A stretch of 64,000 nucleotides of DNA from a bacterium. GTDB lineage: Bacteria > CAIWAD01. A program made the translations under genes and the position numbers. Below the pieces are notes generated by a model. It made no database searches and had not been told where the DNA came from. It saw only the letters and a program-made list of their open reading frames with translations. Below are positions 55,952 through 64,000 of this stretch, piece after piece. Position 1 is the stretch's first letter. Each line of letters starts with the position of its first letter. Where the stretch lies: positions 30,670 through 94,669 of the forward strand of contig JAUIFJ010000015.1 in NCBI GenBank assembly GCA_030429345.1. The letters are read 5' to 3'.

Positions 55952-55981
55952 ACGGGCTGTCTCCGCCAGGAAACAGCCCGT
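55952..55981 (-). terminator. Possible terminator after folE
   Basis: ACGGGCTGT / ACAGCCCGT 9-bp stem with a 12-nt loop, between convergent genes. Only a short TTT follows on the minus strand, so the call is weak. Confidence 0.4.
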
Positions 55982-56057
55982 GATACATTCCATGCTCTCT
56001 TGCGCGGCCCAGTCCTATGCAATTCCACGATGCCGGGAAATGAATCCCGTCGCGAAT

Positions 56058-56630
56058 CTACTTGGCCTGACGATTGAGAATGCTCAGGAATTCGGCGCGG
56101 GTCTCGGCGTGGTCGTGGAACTCGCCCAGCATGGCACTGGTGGTGGTCATGCTGTTCTGCTTCTGCACGCCGCGCATCTGCATGCACATGTGCGCTCCCT
56201 CCATGACCACCGCGACTCCCAGGGGCTGTAACACCTCCCTCAGGGCCTGGGCCACCTGGTGCGTCAGGCGCTCCTGCACCTGCAGGCGACGCGCGAACAT
56301 GTCGATAATCCGCGGAATCTTGGACAGGCCGATCACCCTGCCGTCGGGGATGTAGCCGACATGCGCCTTGCCGAAGAAGGGCAGCAGGTGGTGTTCGCAG
56401 AGGCTGTAGAATTCGATGTCGCGCACGATCACGATCTCGTTGCAGTCCTCTTCGAAGACGGCTTCGTTGACGATCGTCTCCAGGCTCTGCGAATAGCCCA
56501 CGGTCAGGTCCTGCCAGGCCCGGGCCACGCGTCGCGGAGTCCGTAGCAGGCCTTCGCGCTGCGGATTCTCGCCCAGGGTCTCGAGCAGGGAGCTTGTCAG
56601 CTCCTGCAGTCGTTCTTGCTTGTCACTCAC
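56058..56630 (-). CDS. folE: GTP cyclohydrolase I
   Basis: 190 aa, GTG 56630. [22 protein letters not shown] holds zinc ligands and the active His; [12 protein letters not shown] completes the active site; HMCMQMRGV gives the last zinc Cys. It makes 7,8-dihydroneopterin triphosphate, used for folate, and for queuosine via QueD. Its GTG overlaps the stop of the queuosine-precursor transporter gene, so coupling to queuosine is likely. Confidence 0.93.
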   Translation of the reverse strand: MSDKQERLQELTSSLLETLGENPQREGLLRTPRRVARAWQDLTVGYSQSLETIVNEAVFEEDCNEIVIVRDIEFYSLCEHHLLPFFGKAHVGYIPDGRVIGLSKIPRIIDMFARRLQVQERLTHQVAQALREVLQPLGVAVVMEGAHMCMQMRGVQKQNSMTTTSAMLGEFHDHAETRAEFLSILNRQAK

Positions 56631-57375
56631 CCTGAGGGTTCCTTTCCATGGGTTTCTCCCCCTCTGCGTCCTGCCAGGCCCGTTCGTCCGGATCCTGGTG
56701 CACGCGGGGCTTGAGTAAAAGTACCGCCAGATAAAACAGTGGCGTATCGAAGAGCGCGACCAGCACCTTGAAGAGGAAGCCGTTGAGCAGCAGGCCCCCG
56801 AAGCGGTCCCAGGCGATCACGCCGGCCAGGCAGAGCAGGAGCAGCACGGCGGCCGTGTCCACAAGCTGGCTCACAATGGTCGAGCCGTTGTTGCGCAGCC
56901 AGAGGTGCTTGCCTTTCGTGAGACGCTTCCAGAAGTGGAAAACGCGAATATCGATGAACTGCGCCGCCAGGTAGGCCGACATGGAGGCGAAGACCGCGGG
57001 ACCGAAAAGGCCGAAGACCCGGCCGAAGGTCTCGTCGTCGACGGGCGACCAGGCGGTCTGCGGCACGGCATTGGCGAGCATCACGATGCCCATCACGAAG
57101 AGGCTGGCGACGAAGCCGCTGAAGACGACCCAGTTGGCCCGCCGCCTGCCGTAGAGCTCGCTGATGATGTCGGTCACCAGGAAGGTCACCGGATATGGCA
57201 GGATGCCGACGCTGATCTCGAAAGTATACAGCCCGAAGGGCGTCCAGGTGAAGAACTTCTGGAAGATCAGGTTGCAGGCGACCAGCGAGCTGATGAAGAT
57301 CGCCGCCAGCACCAGGAAGAGCACGCGCGCAAAATCGGTGATCTCGGGATGCTCCGTATACGCAACCTGTTTCAC
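56623..57375 (-). CDS. yhhQ: Queuosine precursor transporter (YhhQ family)
   Basis: 250 aa from GTG 57375, overlapping the nth stop (GTGA). Six or so hydrophobic helices with [33 protein letters not shown] and [15 protein letters not shown]...[17 protein letters not shown], the COG1738 signatures. It imports queuine or preQ0/preQ1. Joined to folE by an 8-nt overlap. Confidence 0.88.
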   Translation of the reverse strand: MKQVAYTEHPEITDFARVLFLVLAAIFISSLVACNLIFQKFFTWTPFGLYTFEISVGILPYPVTFLVTDIISELYGRRRANWVVFSGFVASLFVMGIVMLANAVPQTAWSPVDDETFGRVFGLFGPAVFASMSAYLAAQFIDIRVFHFWKRLTKGKHLWLRNNGSTIVSQLVDTAAVLLLLCLAGVIAWDRFGGLLLNGFLFKVLVALFDTPLFYLAVLLLKPRVHQDPDERAWQDAEGEKPMERNPQGE

Positions 57376-58022
57376 GCCGTCTTCCCCGCGGAGGGGCAGA
57401 GGTCGGCAAGCACGCAGCGGGCGCAGGCCGGGCGCCGGGCAATGCAGACCGCGCGGCCGTGCTCGATGACTCGGTGCGTCAGCCTGACCCACTCGGCGGG
57501 TTCGAAGAGGTCCATCAGTTCCCGTTCCAGTTTGACAGCATCCCTCGTCTTGCCGAAGCCCAGCAGGTTCATGATGCGGATCATGTGCGTGTCGATGACC
57601 ATCGACGGCACGCCGAAGACTTCGCCCAGAATGCAGTTGGCCGTCTTGCGACCGACTCCCGGCAGCTTGACCAGCTCCTCCATCGTCCGGGGCACCTGCC
57701 CGCCATGGAGTTCGAGCACGGCCCGGCTCATACCGACGATGCTGCGCGCCTTCTGGTTGTGGTAGCCGCAACTGTGAATGTCGACCGCCAGCTCCGGCGC
57801 TTCGACAGAAGCGAAGGCCCTGGGCGAGCGGTACTTGCGAAACAGCGGCTTGCAGACCTGGTTGACACGCTCATCCGTGCATTGCGCCGAGAGGATTGTG
57901 GCAACCAGCAACTGGTGTGGGGTTTTGTAGTGCAGCGAGCAGCGGGCGTCCGGCCATTCTTTCGCCAGTCTGCGAACCACTTCGGCGGCCCGCTCCTGAC
58001 GCTTTTTCCTGCTTTCCCTCAT
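57372..58022 (-). CDS. nth: Endonuclease III
   Basis: 216 aa from ATG 58022 (GGGGAG 8 nt upstream). Helix-hairpin-helix LPGVGRKTANCILGEVFGVP with catalytic Lys126, catalytic Asp144 in VIDTHM, and [4Fe-4S] cysteines 193-200-203-209 (C-x6-C-x2-C-x5-C). It removes oxidised pyrimidines and nicks the strand. First of a three-gene overlap unit nth-yhhQ-folE. Confidence 0.94.
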   Translation of the reverse strand: MRESRKKRQERAAEVVRRLAKEWPDARCSLHYKTPHQLLVATILSAQCTDERVNQVCKPLFRKYRSPRAFASVEAPELAVDIHSCGYHNQKARSIVGMSRAVLELHGGQVPRTMEELVKLPGVGRKTANCILGEVFGVPSMVIDTHMIRIMNLLGFGKTRDAVKLERELMDLFEPAEWVRLTHRVIEHGRAVCIARRPACARCVLADLCPSAGKTA

Positions 58023-58375
58023 CGAAGCGGACTCCCCTGCAACTGGCCGGATCAGCATACCAATTCGGCAGGGTTCCTGCATGGAATCCCTTGGTGCGAA
58101 AGGGGCGCTCCCGCGCTTGATGGACCTGCACCCCTTCCGCATTGCGCAGGGCCTTGAGGCGCCCCGGAGCAGAAAAAGTTGGATGGCTTCCAGGACAAAA
58201 ACCGGAAAGCGGCGATTTTCCGGAAGGGAGCGGAGTCCGTGAAGTAGTTTTGATCTTCTTTTCTAGTTGATTTCTATTCGCTTAAGACCATTGCAACAGA
58301 AAATGCACAAAAAGATGAAACTGTAAGGTGCCAGCGATCAGCCTGTAAGAAATAGGGCCTAGATTTCCCCCCGAA

Positions 58376-58904
58376 TTCGAAATCAAGCCCGGGGCGCCCA
58401 GTCGGGGGACCACGGCGCCCCGGGAGATTTCGAAGGCTTTCGACGCCAGGCGTCGATCCTCGACAGACCAACGCAGGGATGCCAGCAGCGGAGGCATTCC
58501 TTCAGCGGGACACCCGTGAACGGGTCTCCTTGAAGCGGCTCGGAACAAGAGATTCCGGGCCGCCGGAAACAGCGGCTTTCCCGTCCCGGAGCGGCCGGGG
58601 CGGGAAAACGGCCGCCACGAACAGCGAAACAGAATCGGCAAACACACAGCGCCGAGCTGGAAGTGGCCGCGAAGAGGCGGCCAGACAGGCGAAAGAAAAA
58701 GGAAAGAGACGCGAAGGCGTTCCGGGACCGTCGGTCGGGGGACACGGCGGTCCCGGAGCTTCGCACTCAGAATGCAGCACGGGCCAAAGCTCCTGGTGCG
58801 CATGAAAGCGAAACAAGAGTTCTCTTCTTCCATAAAAATTCCGCCCTGGACAAGGGAGTCGGCGCCGGTGGGGACAGGCCCGGACGAACCGACAGGGCGG
58901 TTTT
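58376..58904 (+). ncRNA. Candidate large structured RNA, unrecognised class
   Basis: No credible protein gene lies in 58023-59238. Within this span about ten hairpins follow each other. Main ones: 58376-58434 (9-bp + 11-bp stems, all paired), 58479-58496, 58500-58535 (stem with TGAA tetraloop), 58537-58561 (9 bp), 58577-58607 (13 bp with one G-T), 58635-58655, 58664-58683 (7 bp), 58711-58764 (6-bp + 11-bp stems), 58771-58802, and 58841-58900 (8 bp, followed by TTTT). Loops are purine-rich on the plus strand, suggesting that strand is transcribed. The first and eighth hairpins share layout and a GTC-GGGG-GAC tip but differ in stem sequence. I recognise no RNase P, tmRNA or SRP motifs. Upstream 58226-58340 is AT-rich, with no clear promoter. 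Confidence 0.5.
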
Positions 58905-59238
58905 GATTCTGCGCATGGCCGCAGGGAGATTCTGGTGAACTGCCCGATCCGGCGGGTGGTGGAAGGTCTCCCCGCGGTTTTGCAGCATTTCGACTCCTTC
59001 TATTAGCCGCAACACCACCTTCCCATGTCACCCTATACACATGAGAACATCTTTCACTTCCGGGATCCTTAACTGAAAGGCGATGGTGGGCCTAGTGAAA
59101 GCTGCAATAGCGATACTAGACTAAAACGAACAGCTACTCCTGATCTTGACACATAAATCAGGCTTCACCAGTCACATTTAGTCAATACAAGCGACTGGGG
59201 TGTAGCGAACAATGAACACACTGTTGAGGGGAAAACTC

Positions 59239-61809
59239 ATGCGCACCTCTTTCCAGCCAGTACTCCGACTTCGAGCTTTAGGCCGCCTTTGCTTCGCTGC
59301 GGTCGTCGGTCTGCCAAGCTTGGTCGATTCAGCCATGGCCGAGGACATTGCCTTTGCGTCAGAAGAGGTCTTGGCCGGGGATTTAATCCGACCCATAGGT
59401 TTAGCTGGAGCAGACATTGATGGCGATGGAGACGATGATGTAGTAGCCACCTTCAACGGTTCGGATCACATTGTCTGGTTGGAAAACACAAACGGTCAGG
59501 GTACAGAGACCCGGCGTCATGTCATTTCGGATCAGCTGATCGAACCGCGTTGGGTACAATGCAGAGATCTGGACGCGGACGGGGATCTCGACATCATCGT
59601 GAACAGCGTTTCACTGGATGACGGGTTCTTGTACTGGTACGAAAACCTGGACGGTGCGGGCGGCTTCGGCCCGGGACACCAGATAGGAGATAGCGGGCTG
59701 GCCTTCCAAGGTCTGGACATTGTCGACATTGATGAAGACGGCGACCTGGATGTTCTTTCCACCAGCGCAAATCTGGCGTTGTACTTCGAGAACACCGACG
59801 GTCAGGGTGCCTTTGCCGATGAACAGATTCTCTTGCAGACGGATCACAACCTGCAAAATATCTACGCCATGGAGTTGGACGGAGATGAGACCATGGAATT
59901 CGTCCTTAGTACAGGACTAGAGGACGAATCGGCCAGTGTGTATGTGGTTCAGCAGACACAAAACGGTTTCGCTCTTTCGCAGTCATTCTCTTTTGACGGC
60001 TATCCAATGAAAATCGTACAGGGAGATCTGGACCAGGATGGAGACCAGGACTTTGCAGCAACACTGTTCTCCTCTCAAGCCGGGATAGGCCTTGTCTGGT
60101 TTATGCAGGAAAATGACTCAACCCTGTTTACACTCCAGGACCCTATCGTCAATGGGTCCGATTGGGGTGGGCGAGGTCTGCTGGCCTTGGATACCGATAA
60201 CAACGGCACATACGAACTGGTTGCAAGCTTTCTGAATACGGGAACTGCTGCATGGCAAGAAGAGCTACGCAGATACCACTACGACGAGGAGAGCACGGCC
60301 TTTGTGGGCGAGGTACTGGCTGAAGATTTTCGCAGCAATCCGATATCCCTTGAACTTGCGGATCTGGATGGGGATGGATACAAGGACTTTCTTGCAGCAA
60401 GTCAGTACAAGGGAGTCGGATGGTTCAAGAATCCTGGAACGGAGAATAGCACCGCCCACTACAGCACCCTGACCCCATACCTGGGCCAACAACCGGAACT
60501 CCTGGTAACAGACCTGGAGGCGGATGGACATGTCGACATCGTTGCAGTGACACTGGGAGGAACGACTCTTCACAACTACTTGCCCAGCGGTATTGAGTAT
60601 CACTCCCACCTGTTCTCAAGTTCGGGTGAAAACCCAGGACTTACGCTCTTCGAAGAAGCACAAACACCCCATCTTGTCTACGCCGCATCTGGAGCCGTAG
60701 CTATCATGGAGTACGACGCAATTCAGCGCACCTTCGTTCTTGAGCAGGAGCTTGTCTCTGACTTTGAGACCAGGCACACGGAGCTTATAGACCTGGATGA
60801 TGATGGCGATCTGGACATTATTGGCTGGGAGCATGTGGATCACGATTGGGATTGGGCCGGTGGAGCTGCCCATCTATTCATGATGTCGGATTCACTGCAG
60901 GGCTACGAGCCAGCATTGTACCTTGGATTCGACGATGTATACGACATCGTTTGCGGGGACTTTGACGACGACGGCGACATGGACATTGTTAAGGCCGGCA
61001 CTTGGCAACTGTCCTTCATGGAAAACAATGGTGAGGGTGAGTTTTCTGCCGACTCAATTGATTCATCGATCGCAGCACCTGGTGCTCTTGCGACGGTGGA
61101 TATCGACCTGGATGGTGACCTGGACCTCGTTGTTGGTTCAACGGAGAGGCCAAATTCGTACTACGGGACACTTGCCTGGATTGAGAACAGAATCTCGAGC
61201 GATGGTGGCTGGGTCGTCAATGAACTCCATACTCACTTACCACGATACTCAGTTGATACACCCGATTTGGACCAGGACGGGGATCCGGATATACTGACGA
61301 GTTCCGGCTCAGATGTACTGTGGCATGAAAATCTGGATGGCAACGGCACCTTCAGCGAAGCCCGATTCATACGGGATGTACCCTGGTCGCACTACTGCTA
61401 CGCCGTATCCACTGGCGACATCAATGGAGACGGCTTGTTGGATGTGATCGCAATGATCGAGGAGGGATACGAATCGAGCATTCTCTGGTTTGAAAACCAG
61501 GGTGCCGTGTCCGTCGAGGACTATGGGACTTCCTTCAGGCAGCCCCAATCCATGGCGCTGTTATCCGTTTACCCAAATCCCTTCAACCCGCAGACCCTCA
61601 TCCGCCTGGAGCTGGTCCAGCCAGCAATTGCGGAAGTGGGCGTCTACAATCTGGCCGGACAACTGGTACGTACCGTGCATCACGGCAACTTGCCGAAAGG
61701 TACGACGGAACTGGTCTTCGACGGCAGTGCCCTGGGCAGCGGGATGTATGTTGTCCAGGCCGAGACAAAATACCAGGTCGTTAGGGAAAAGGTGCTTCTG
61801 CTGAAGTGA
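59239..61809 (+). CDS. Secreted FG-GAP/VCBS-repeat protein with FlgD-Ig/T9SS-like C-terminus
   Basis: 856 aa from ATG 59239 (GAGGGG upstream); ATG 59212 is an alternative. Signal peptide with cleavage near AMA|ED. At least eight FG-GAP-type blades with calcium loops such as DIDGDGDDDV, DLDADGDLDI, DIDEDGDLDV, DLDQDGDQDF and DFDDDGDMDI form a beta-propeller. The end has YPNPFNPQTLIRLEL and a GMYVV...KVLLLK domain typical of type IX-like cargo. Base use is visibly less GC-rich (many A/T-ending codons) than neighbours, which suggests acquisition. It stands alone. Confidence 0.85.
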   Translation: MRTSFQPVLRLRALGRLCFAAVVGLPSLVDSAMAEDIAFASEEVLAGDLIRPIGLAGADIDGDGDDDVVATFNGSDHIVWLENTNGQGTETRRHVISDQLIEPRWVQCRDLDADGDLDIIVNSVSLDDGFLYWYENLDGAGGFGPGHQIGDSGLAFQGLDIVDIDEDGDLDVLSTSANLALYFENTDGQGAFADEQILLQTDHNLQNIYAMELDGDETMEFVLSTGLEDESASVYVVQQTQNGFALSQSFSFDGYPMKIVQGDLDQDGDQDFAATLFSSQAGIGLVWFMQENDSTLFTLQDPIVNGSDWGGRGLLALDTDNNGTYELVASFLNTGTAAWQEELRRYHYDEESTAFVGEVLAEDFRSNPISLELADLDGDGYKDFLAASQYKGVGWFKNPGTENSTAHYSTLTPYLGQQPELLVTDLEADGHVDIVAVTLGGTTLHNYLPSGIEYHSHLFSSSGENPGLTLFEEAQTPHLVYAASGAVAIMEYDAIQRTFVLEQELVSDFETRHTELIDLDDDGDLDIIGWEHVDHDWDWAGGAAHLFMMSDSLQGYEPALYLGFDDVYDIVCGDFDDDGDMDIVKAGTWQLSFMENNGEGEFSADSIDSSIAAPGALATVDIDLDGDLDLVVGSTERPNSYYGTLAWIENRISSDGGWVVNELHTHLPRYSVDTPDLDQDGDPDILTSSGSDVLWHENLDGNGTFSEARFIRDVPWSHYCYAVSTGDINGDGLLDVIAMIEEGYESSILWFENQGAVSVEDYGTSFRQPQSMALLSVYPNPFNPQTLIRLELVQPAIAEVGVYNLAGQLVRTVHHGNLPKGTTELVFDGSALGSGMYVVQAETKYQVVREKVLLLK

Positions 61810-61841
61810 TTGGTTACTGTCCAGGAGCAAAGGGTCTGTTC

Positions 61842-62084
61842 ATGACAAGGCAAACGATCGGGTCCCGTAAAACAAAGACTCCCCTGGACGACCAGCCCTT
61901 CCGCTGGCAAGCGGCGGGAGAGGACCGTATACAGATCTTCTGGGAAGGGCGCGTCGTGACCACGGTCTCCGGCAAGGCGGGACTGAAGCTGAAACACAAG
62001 CTCGAGCAGGCCGACGAGCTGGAAACCCAGCACCTGCTGGCCCGCGCCACAGGCAACTTCCGCCGGGGGAACGAGAGGGGATGA
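61842..62084 (+). CDS. Small conserved protein of TGNFRRGNE type
   Basis: 80 aa from ATG 61842; the longer frame starts inside the upstream gene's tail. Central IQIFWEGRVVTTVSGKAGLKLKHKL and terminal LLARATGNFRRGNE resemble a small family found in many bacteria whose role I cannot state. It follows the FG-GAP gene by 32 bp and precedes a very strong terminator. Confidence 0.7.
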   Translation: MTRQTIGSRKTKTPLDDQPFRWQAAGEDRIQIFWEGRVVTTVSGKAGLKLKHKLEQADELETQHLLARATGNFRRGNERG

Positions 62085-62085
62085 A

Positions 62086-62130
62086 GACCTCGCACGGAGG
62101 CCGCAGAGGGGGCGGAGAGCACAGGGAAGA
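62086..62130. repeat. Single arm of the CACGGAG-type repeat
   Basis: Purine-rich stretch (cgcacggaggccgcagagg, cggagagcacaggg) resembling the left arms at 13256 and 25152, without the inverted partner. Confidence 0.5.
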
Positions 62131-62132
62131 AC

Positions 62133-62167
62133 AAAAGGGGGGCGTCGCGAAGCGACGCCCCCCTTTT
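62133..62167 (+). terminator. Strong intrinsic terminator
   Basis: A perfect 15-bp stem starting AAAAGGGGGGCGTCG with a CGAAG loop, ending CCCCCCTTTT. It terminates the small-protein transcript and marks the left boundary region of the IS. Confidence 0.92.
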
Positions 62168-62207
62168 CACTACTCCTAAGGGACGCTTGTCATATATGGT
62201 CCGTCCC

Positions 62208-62478
62208 TTTCCTGCAATTGAATCCATGCGATTTTGAAGCAGCGCTGCGGTCATATATCCGGCCTCTTTGTGGAGGTTCAAGCCTCCGGGCCCTGATGAA
62301 ATCAGCTCCCCCAAGTCCTCAGGCATCCCGACGATCTTGATGATCGATGACAGCGTACAGGTTATCCAGGGGGCGCTTTCGCTTCTTCGTCATCACATGC
62401 CTGATTCAACAGGCAGCGCATGGGGTGGTCTCTCTTTCCTTAACACTTCTTTCTCTTTGGCCGAATAGGCGGGAGGGT
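62208..62478 (-). ncRNA. Candidate bridge/seek RNA region of the IS1111 element
   Basis: The 271-bp non-coding stretch on the 3' side of the transposase, the usual location of the guide RNA in IS1111-group elements. It contains hairpins at 62272-62287 (GGAGG/CCTCC) and 62398-62415 (TGCCTG/CAGGCA). Existence inferred from subgroup; loop-target pairing was not resolved. Confidence 0.4.
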
Positions 62479-63522
62479 TCAGATCAAATCAGCAGTGTAG
62501 CGCGAGTCCCTGGCCATCAACGCCCAGCCGATCCGCGCCATCTTGTTGGCCAGGGCGACATACGTTTTTTGCTTGCCCCGTCGTGCGACAAGCGCCTGGA
62601 TCCAGCGGCTCAGGGAATCCTCTTTCCCCGCCGCCTGACTGACGACCGCGCGGGCTCCGTGCACCAACAGGTAGCGCAAATAGCGGTCCCCGTTTTTGGT
62701 GATCCTGCCCAAACGGGTTTTGCCGCCCGTCGAATGTTGCCGCGGCACAAGCCCCAGCCAGGCAGCGCAATGACGGCCGTTGGCAAAAGCCTGGGCCTTT
62801 CCCACAGCGGCGGGGAAAGCGGTGCTAAGAATGGGTCCGAAACCGGGAATCGCCTTCAGGCGCTGGCTGACCTCGCTGTTTCGGCACAGCTCTTCAGTTC
62901 TGGCAGTAAGTACTTGCAATTGATCGTTCAGCTGGTCCAGGCCTTTCTTCAGCGTGGTCAGAATGTCCTTCAAGAACTGGGTGATACGACTCTCGGATGC
63001 ATCCAGGAGCATCGGCAGAGCCTGCATCACATTGGCGATGCCGATCTGGATCGTGATGCCGTACTCCATCAACAGGCCCCGGATCTGATTGCATAGGGAC
63101 GTACGCTGCCGGACGACCAATTGGCGTACACGATGCAGGGACAGGATGTCCTGTTGTTCGATGGACTTGACCGGCACGAAACGCATGTTCGGGCGCTGGA
63201 CGGCTTCACAAATGGCTTCAGCATCCAGGGCATCATTCTTCTGGCTCTTCACGAAGGGCTTGACGAACTGGGGAGCCATCAGCTTCACGTCAAGTCCCAA
63301 CTCGATCACTCTTCGTCCCCAGTAGTGCGCTCCACCGCAAGCTTCCATGCCGACGAGACAGGGAGGCAGCTGCTGCAATAGCTCCGGCAGATGCTTCCGG
63401 CTGCAAGTCTTCCGAAACACAGTCTTGCCGCAGCGATCCACCCCGTGCAGGGAAAAGCTGTTCTTGGCCAGATCAATGCCAAGCACCTTGACTGTCTTGA
63501 TCGATGTCGCAAGCTTCTTCAT
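62479..63522 (-). CDS. IS110/IS1111-family transposase (DEDD recombinase)
   Basis: 347 aa, apparently intact. N-terminal RuvC-like DEDD domain: GIDLAKNSF (Asp16), GMEACGGAHYW (Glu60), KNDALDAEAI (Asp about 96 and 99). C-terminal transposase_20 domain with IPGFGPILSTAFPA and the Ser-bearing PRQHSTGGKTRLGRITKNGDRYLRYLLVHGA block. It catalyses scarless insertion guided by a structured RNA in characterised relatives. Confidence 0.95.
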   Translation of the reverse strand: MKKLATSIKTVKVLGIDLAKNSFSLHGVDRCGKTVFRKTCSRKHLPELLQQLPPCLVGMEACGGAHYWGRRVIELGLDVKLMAPQFVKPFVKSQKNDALDAEAICEAVQRPNMRFVPVKSIEQQDILSLHRVRQLVVRQRTSLCNQIRGLLMEYGITIQIGIANVMQALPMLLDASESRITQFLKDILTTLKKGLDQLNDQLQVLTARTEELCRNSEVSQRLKAIPGFGPILSTAFPAAVGKAQAFANGRHCAAWLGLVPRQHSTGGKTRLGRITKNGDRYLRYLLVHGARAVVSQAAGKEDSLSRWIQALVARRGKQKTYVALANKMARIGWALMARDSRYTADLI

Positions 63523-63603
63523 TGGTCCGTCTCCTGTTTTGTGGGTTCACAATTCCACAATGGCACATCGATGCCGAAACATCAGGGGACGGACCATTTC
63601 ATT

Positions 63604-63626
63604 ATCCCGCGGCTTGACCGCGGGAT
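63604..63626. repeat. REP-like palindrome next to the IS
   Basis: ATCCCGCGG / CCGCGGGAT 9-bp stem, loop cttga. IS1111-group elements often insert beside such structures, so it may mark the target. Confidence 0.6.
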
Positions 63627-63632
63627 CGGTTT

Positions 63633-63768
63633 CTGCGCCGCAGGCAGAAGCAGTGGGGATGCAATACGGCACCGCAGGCAGAAGCGGCGGGGATCCACTA
63701 CTGCGCCACGGGCTGCAAAGGCGGGGATGCGCCAAGGCTCCGCAGGCTACTGAAGCCGGAATGTAATG
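63633..63768. repeat. 34-bp tandem repeat, three clear units and one degenerate
   Basis: Units at 63633, 63667 and 63701 share CGCAGGCAGAAGC-like and GGGGAT blocks; 63735-63768 is a decayed fourth. Units abut with no spacers, so this is not CRISPR. Confidence 0.75.
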
Positions 63769-64000
63769 TGCTGGGTGTAGTACATGCGGAACGGCACTTC
63801 GGCGGATTGGCTCCAGGACCGTTCGGATGACAGGCACTCCGGTCTGCGACAAGGACAAGGATCCCGTGGTCAAGCCCACTAGTGTCCGGTTTAGCCTGTT
63901 GCTCTTGGCCGTCAATCGTGTACTGAAGCCGCGCCACAGCGATTTTTGGGTGGTGGCGATTTCAACTGCGAATTGATCAAATTCCCTTTTCTCGTCTGAT
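63769..64000. other. Right-edge region with no confident gene
   Basis: A minus-strand frame enters from the right edge and stays open to about 63547, but it runs through the 34-bp repeats and the REP palindrome, so much of it is not coding. The first 35 residues at the edge (REFDQFAVEIATTQKSLWR) could be the C-terminal end of a gene cut by the window or by the repeats. No family recognised. Confidence 0.25.

Larger units (their letters stand above)
62196..63597 (-). mobile_element. IS110-family element of the IS1111 subgroup
   Basis: Inverted repeats ATGGTCCGTCCC (62196-62207) and GGGACGGACCAT (63586-63597) bracket one intact transposase on the minus strand; true ends may lie a few bases outside. 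Subterminal inverted repeats are the mark of IS1111 within IS110. No target duplication is seen, as expected. The transposase-proximal non-coding ends are 63 bp (5') and 271 bp (3'). A 9-bp-stem REP-like palindrome sits 6 bp beyond the right end (63604-63626). Confidence 0.85.

Noticed and set aside
58376-58904. RNase P RNA, tmRNA, SRP RNA or group I/II intron
   Set aside because: None of the conserved cores (for example ACAGAAA of RNase P, GGAAGGAAGCAGCC-like SRP tip, tRNA-like ends of tmRNA, domain V of group II introns) was found on either strand.
58282-59040. 252-aa minus-strand frame across the hairpin region
   Set aside because: Composition is biased by palindromes, no family pattern, no ribosome binding site; the structured-RNA reading explains the region better.
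63633-63768. CRISPR array
   Set aside because: The 34-bp units abut directly, with no spacers, and no cas genes are present.
63547-63915. 122-aa minus-strand protein past the IS
   Set aside because: It reads through a REP palindrome and tandem repeats and into the IS end; low-confidence fragment at best.

Overview
The window is about 64 kb of GC-rich bacterial DNA (roughly 60-65% G+C by eye), densely packed with genes on both strands. Large secreted proteins end in the NPFNP-type FlgD-Ig/type IX-like C-terminal domain (34788-40985, 41525-46687, 59239-61809). With TonB-dependent receptors, a PhoR/PhoB pair and an Mpl ligase, they point to a Gram-negative member of the FCB-side candidate phyla (Eisenbacteria/Krumholzibacteria/Delongbacteria-like). 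No rRNA or universal marker here allows a firmer placement.

Layout. 1-8 kb: a truncated secreted protein, a copper-receptor-like TonB protein with CxxxM and HxM motifs, and a TonB receptor with a beta-helix lipoprotein. 8-12 kb: nucleotidyltransferase, phoR, phoB, XRE regulator. 12-19 kb: UbiA prenyltransferase, acetyl-CoA hydrolase/CoA-transferase, Ada-like methyltransferase, hybrid histidine kinase, UPF0173 hydrolase, aroC. 19-25 kb: a 308-bp tandem duplication, acyl desaturase, exported DUF255 thioredoxin-like protein coupled to a second UbiA enzyme. 25-31 kb: mnmA-Rieske pair; moaA-hypothetical-SDR-rarD operon; SPFH-Arc-small membrane protein operon. 31-34 kb: tRNA-Gln(CTG), GT39-like protein, tRNA-Thr(CGT), aqpZ. 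34-47 kb: two giant paralogous surface proteins. 47-53 kb: NYN/cold-shock fusion, ptsI, ptsH, mannose-family IID and IIC, polyprenyl synthase, response regulator. 53-58 kb: mpl, GNAT, RDD; then nth-yhhQ-folE. 58.1-59.2 kb has no convincing gene but holds a dense series of hairpins that I read as a candidate structured RNA. 59-64 kb: an FG-GAP surface protein, a small conserved protein, an IS110/IS1111-family element and short repeats.

Genes are often joined by 4-nt start/stop overlaps (ATGA, GTGA, TTGA), which fixes many starts. The strongest unexplained features are: (1) a dispersed repeat present six times, each copy exactly 99 bp between terminal GTCC-N8-GGAC palindromes; (2) the hairpin-rich region 58376-58904, where two long hairpins share architecture and tip but differ in paired stem sequence; (3) the non-coding end of the IS1111-type element, a likely guide-RNA locus; and (4) marked over-representation of the palindrome GTATAC.
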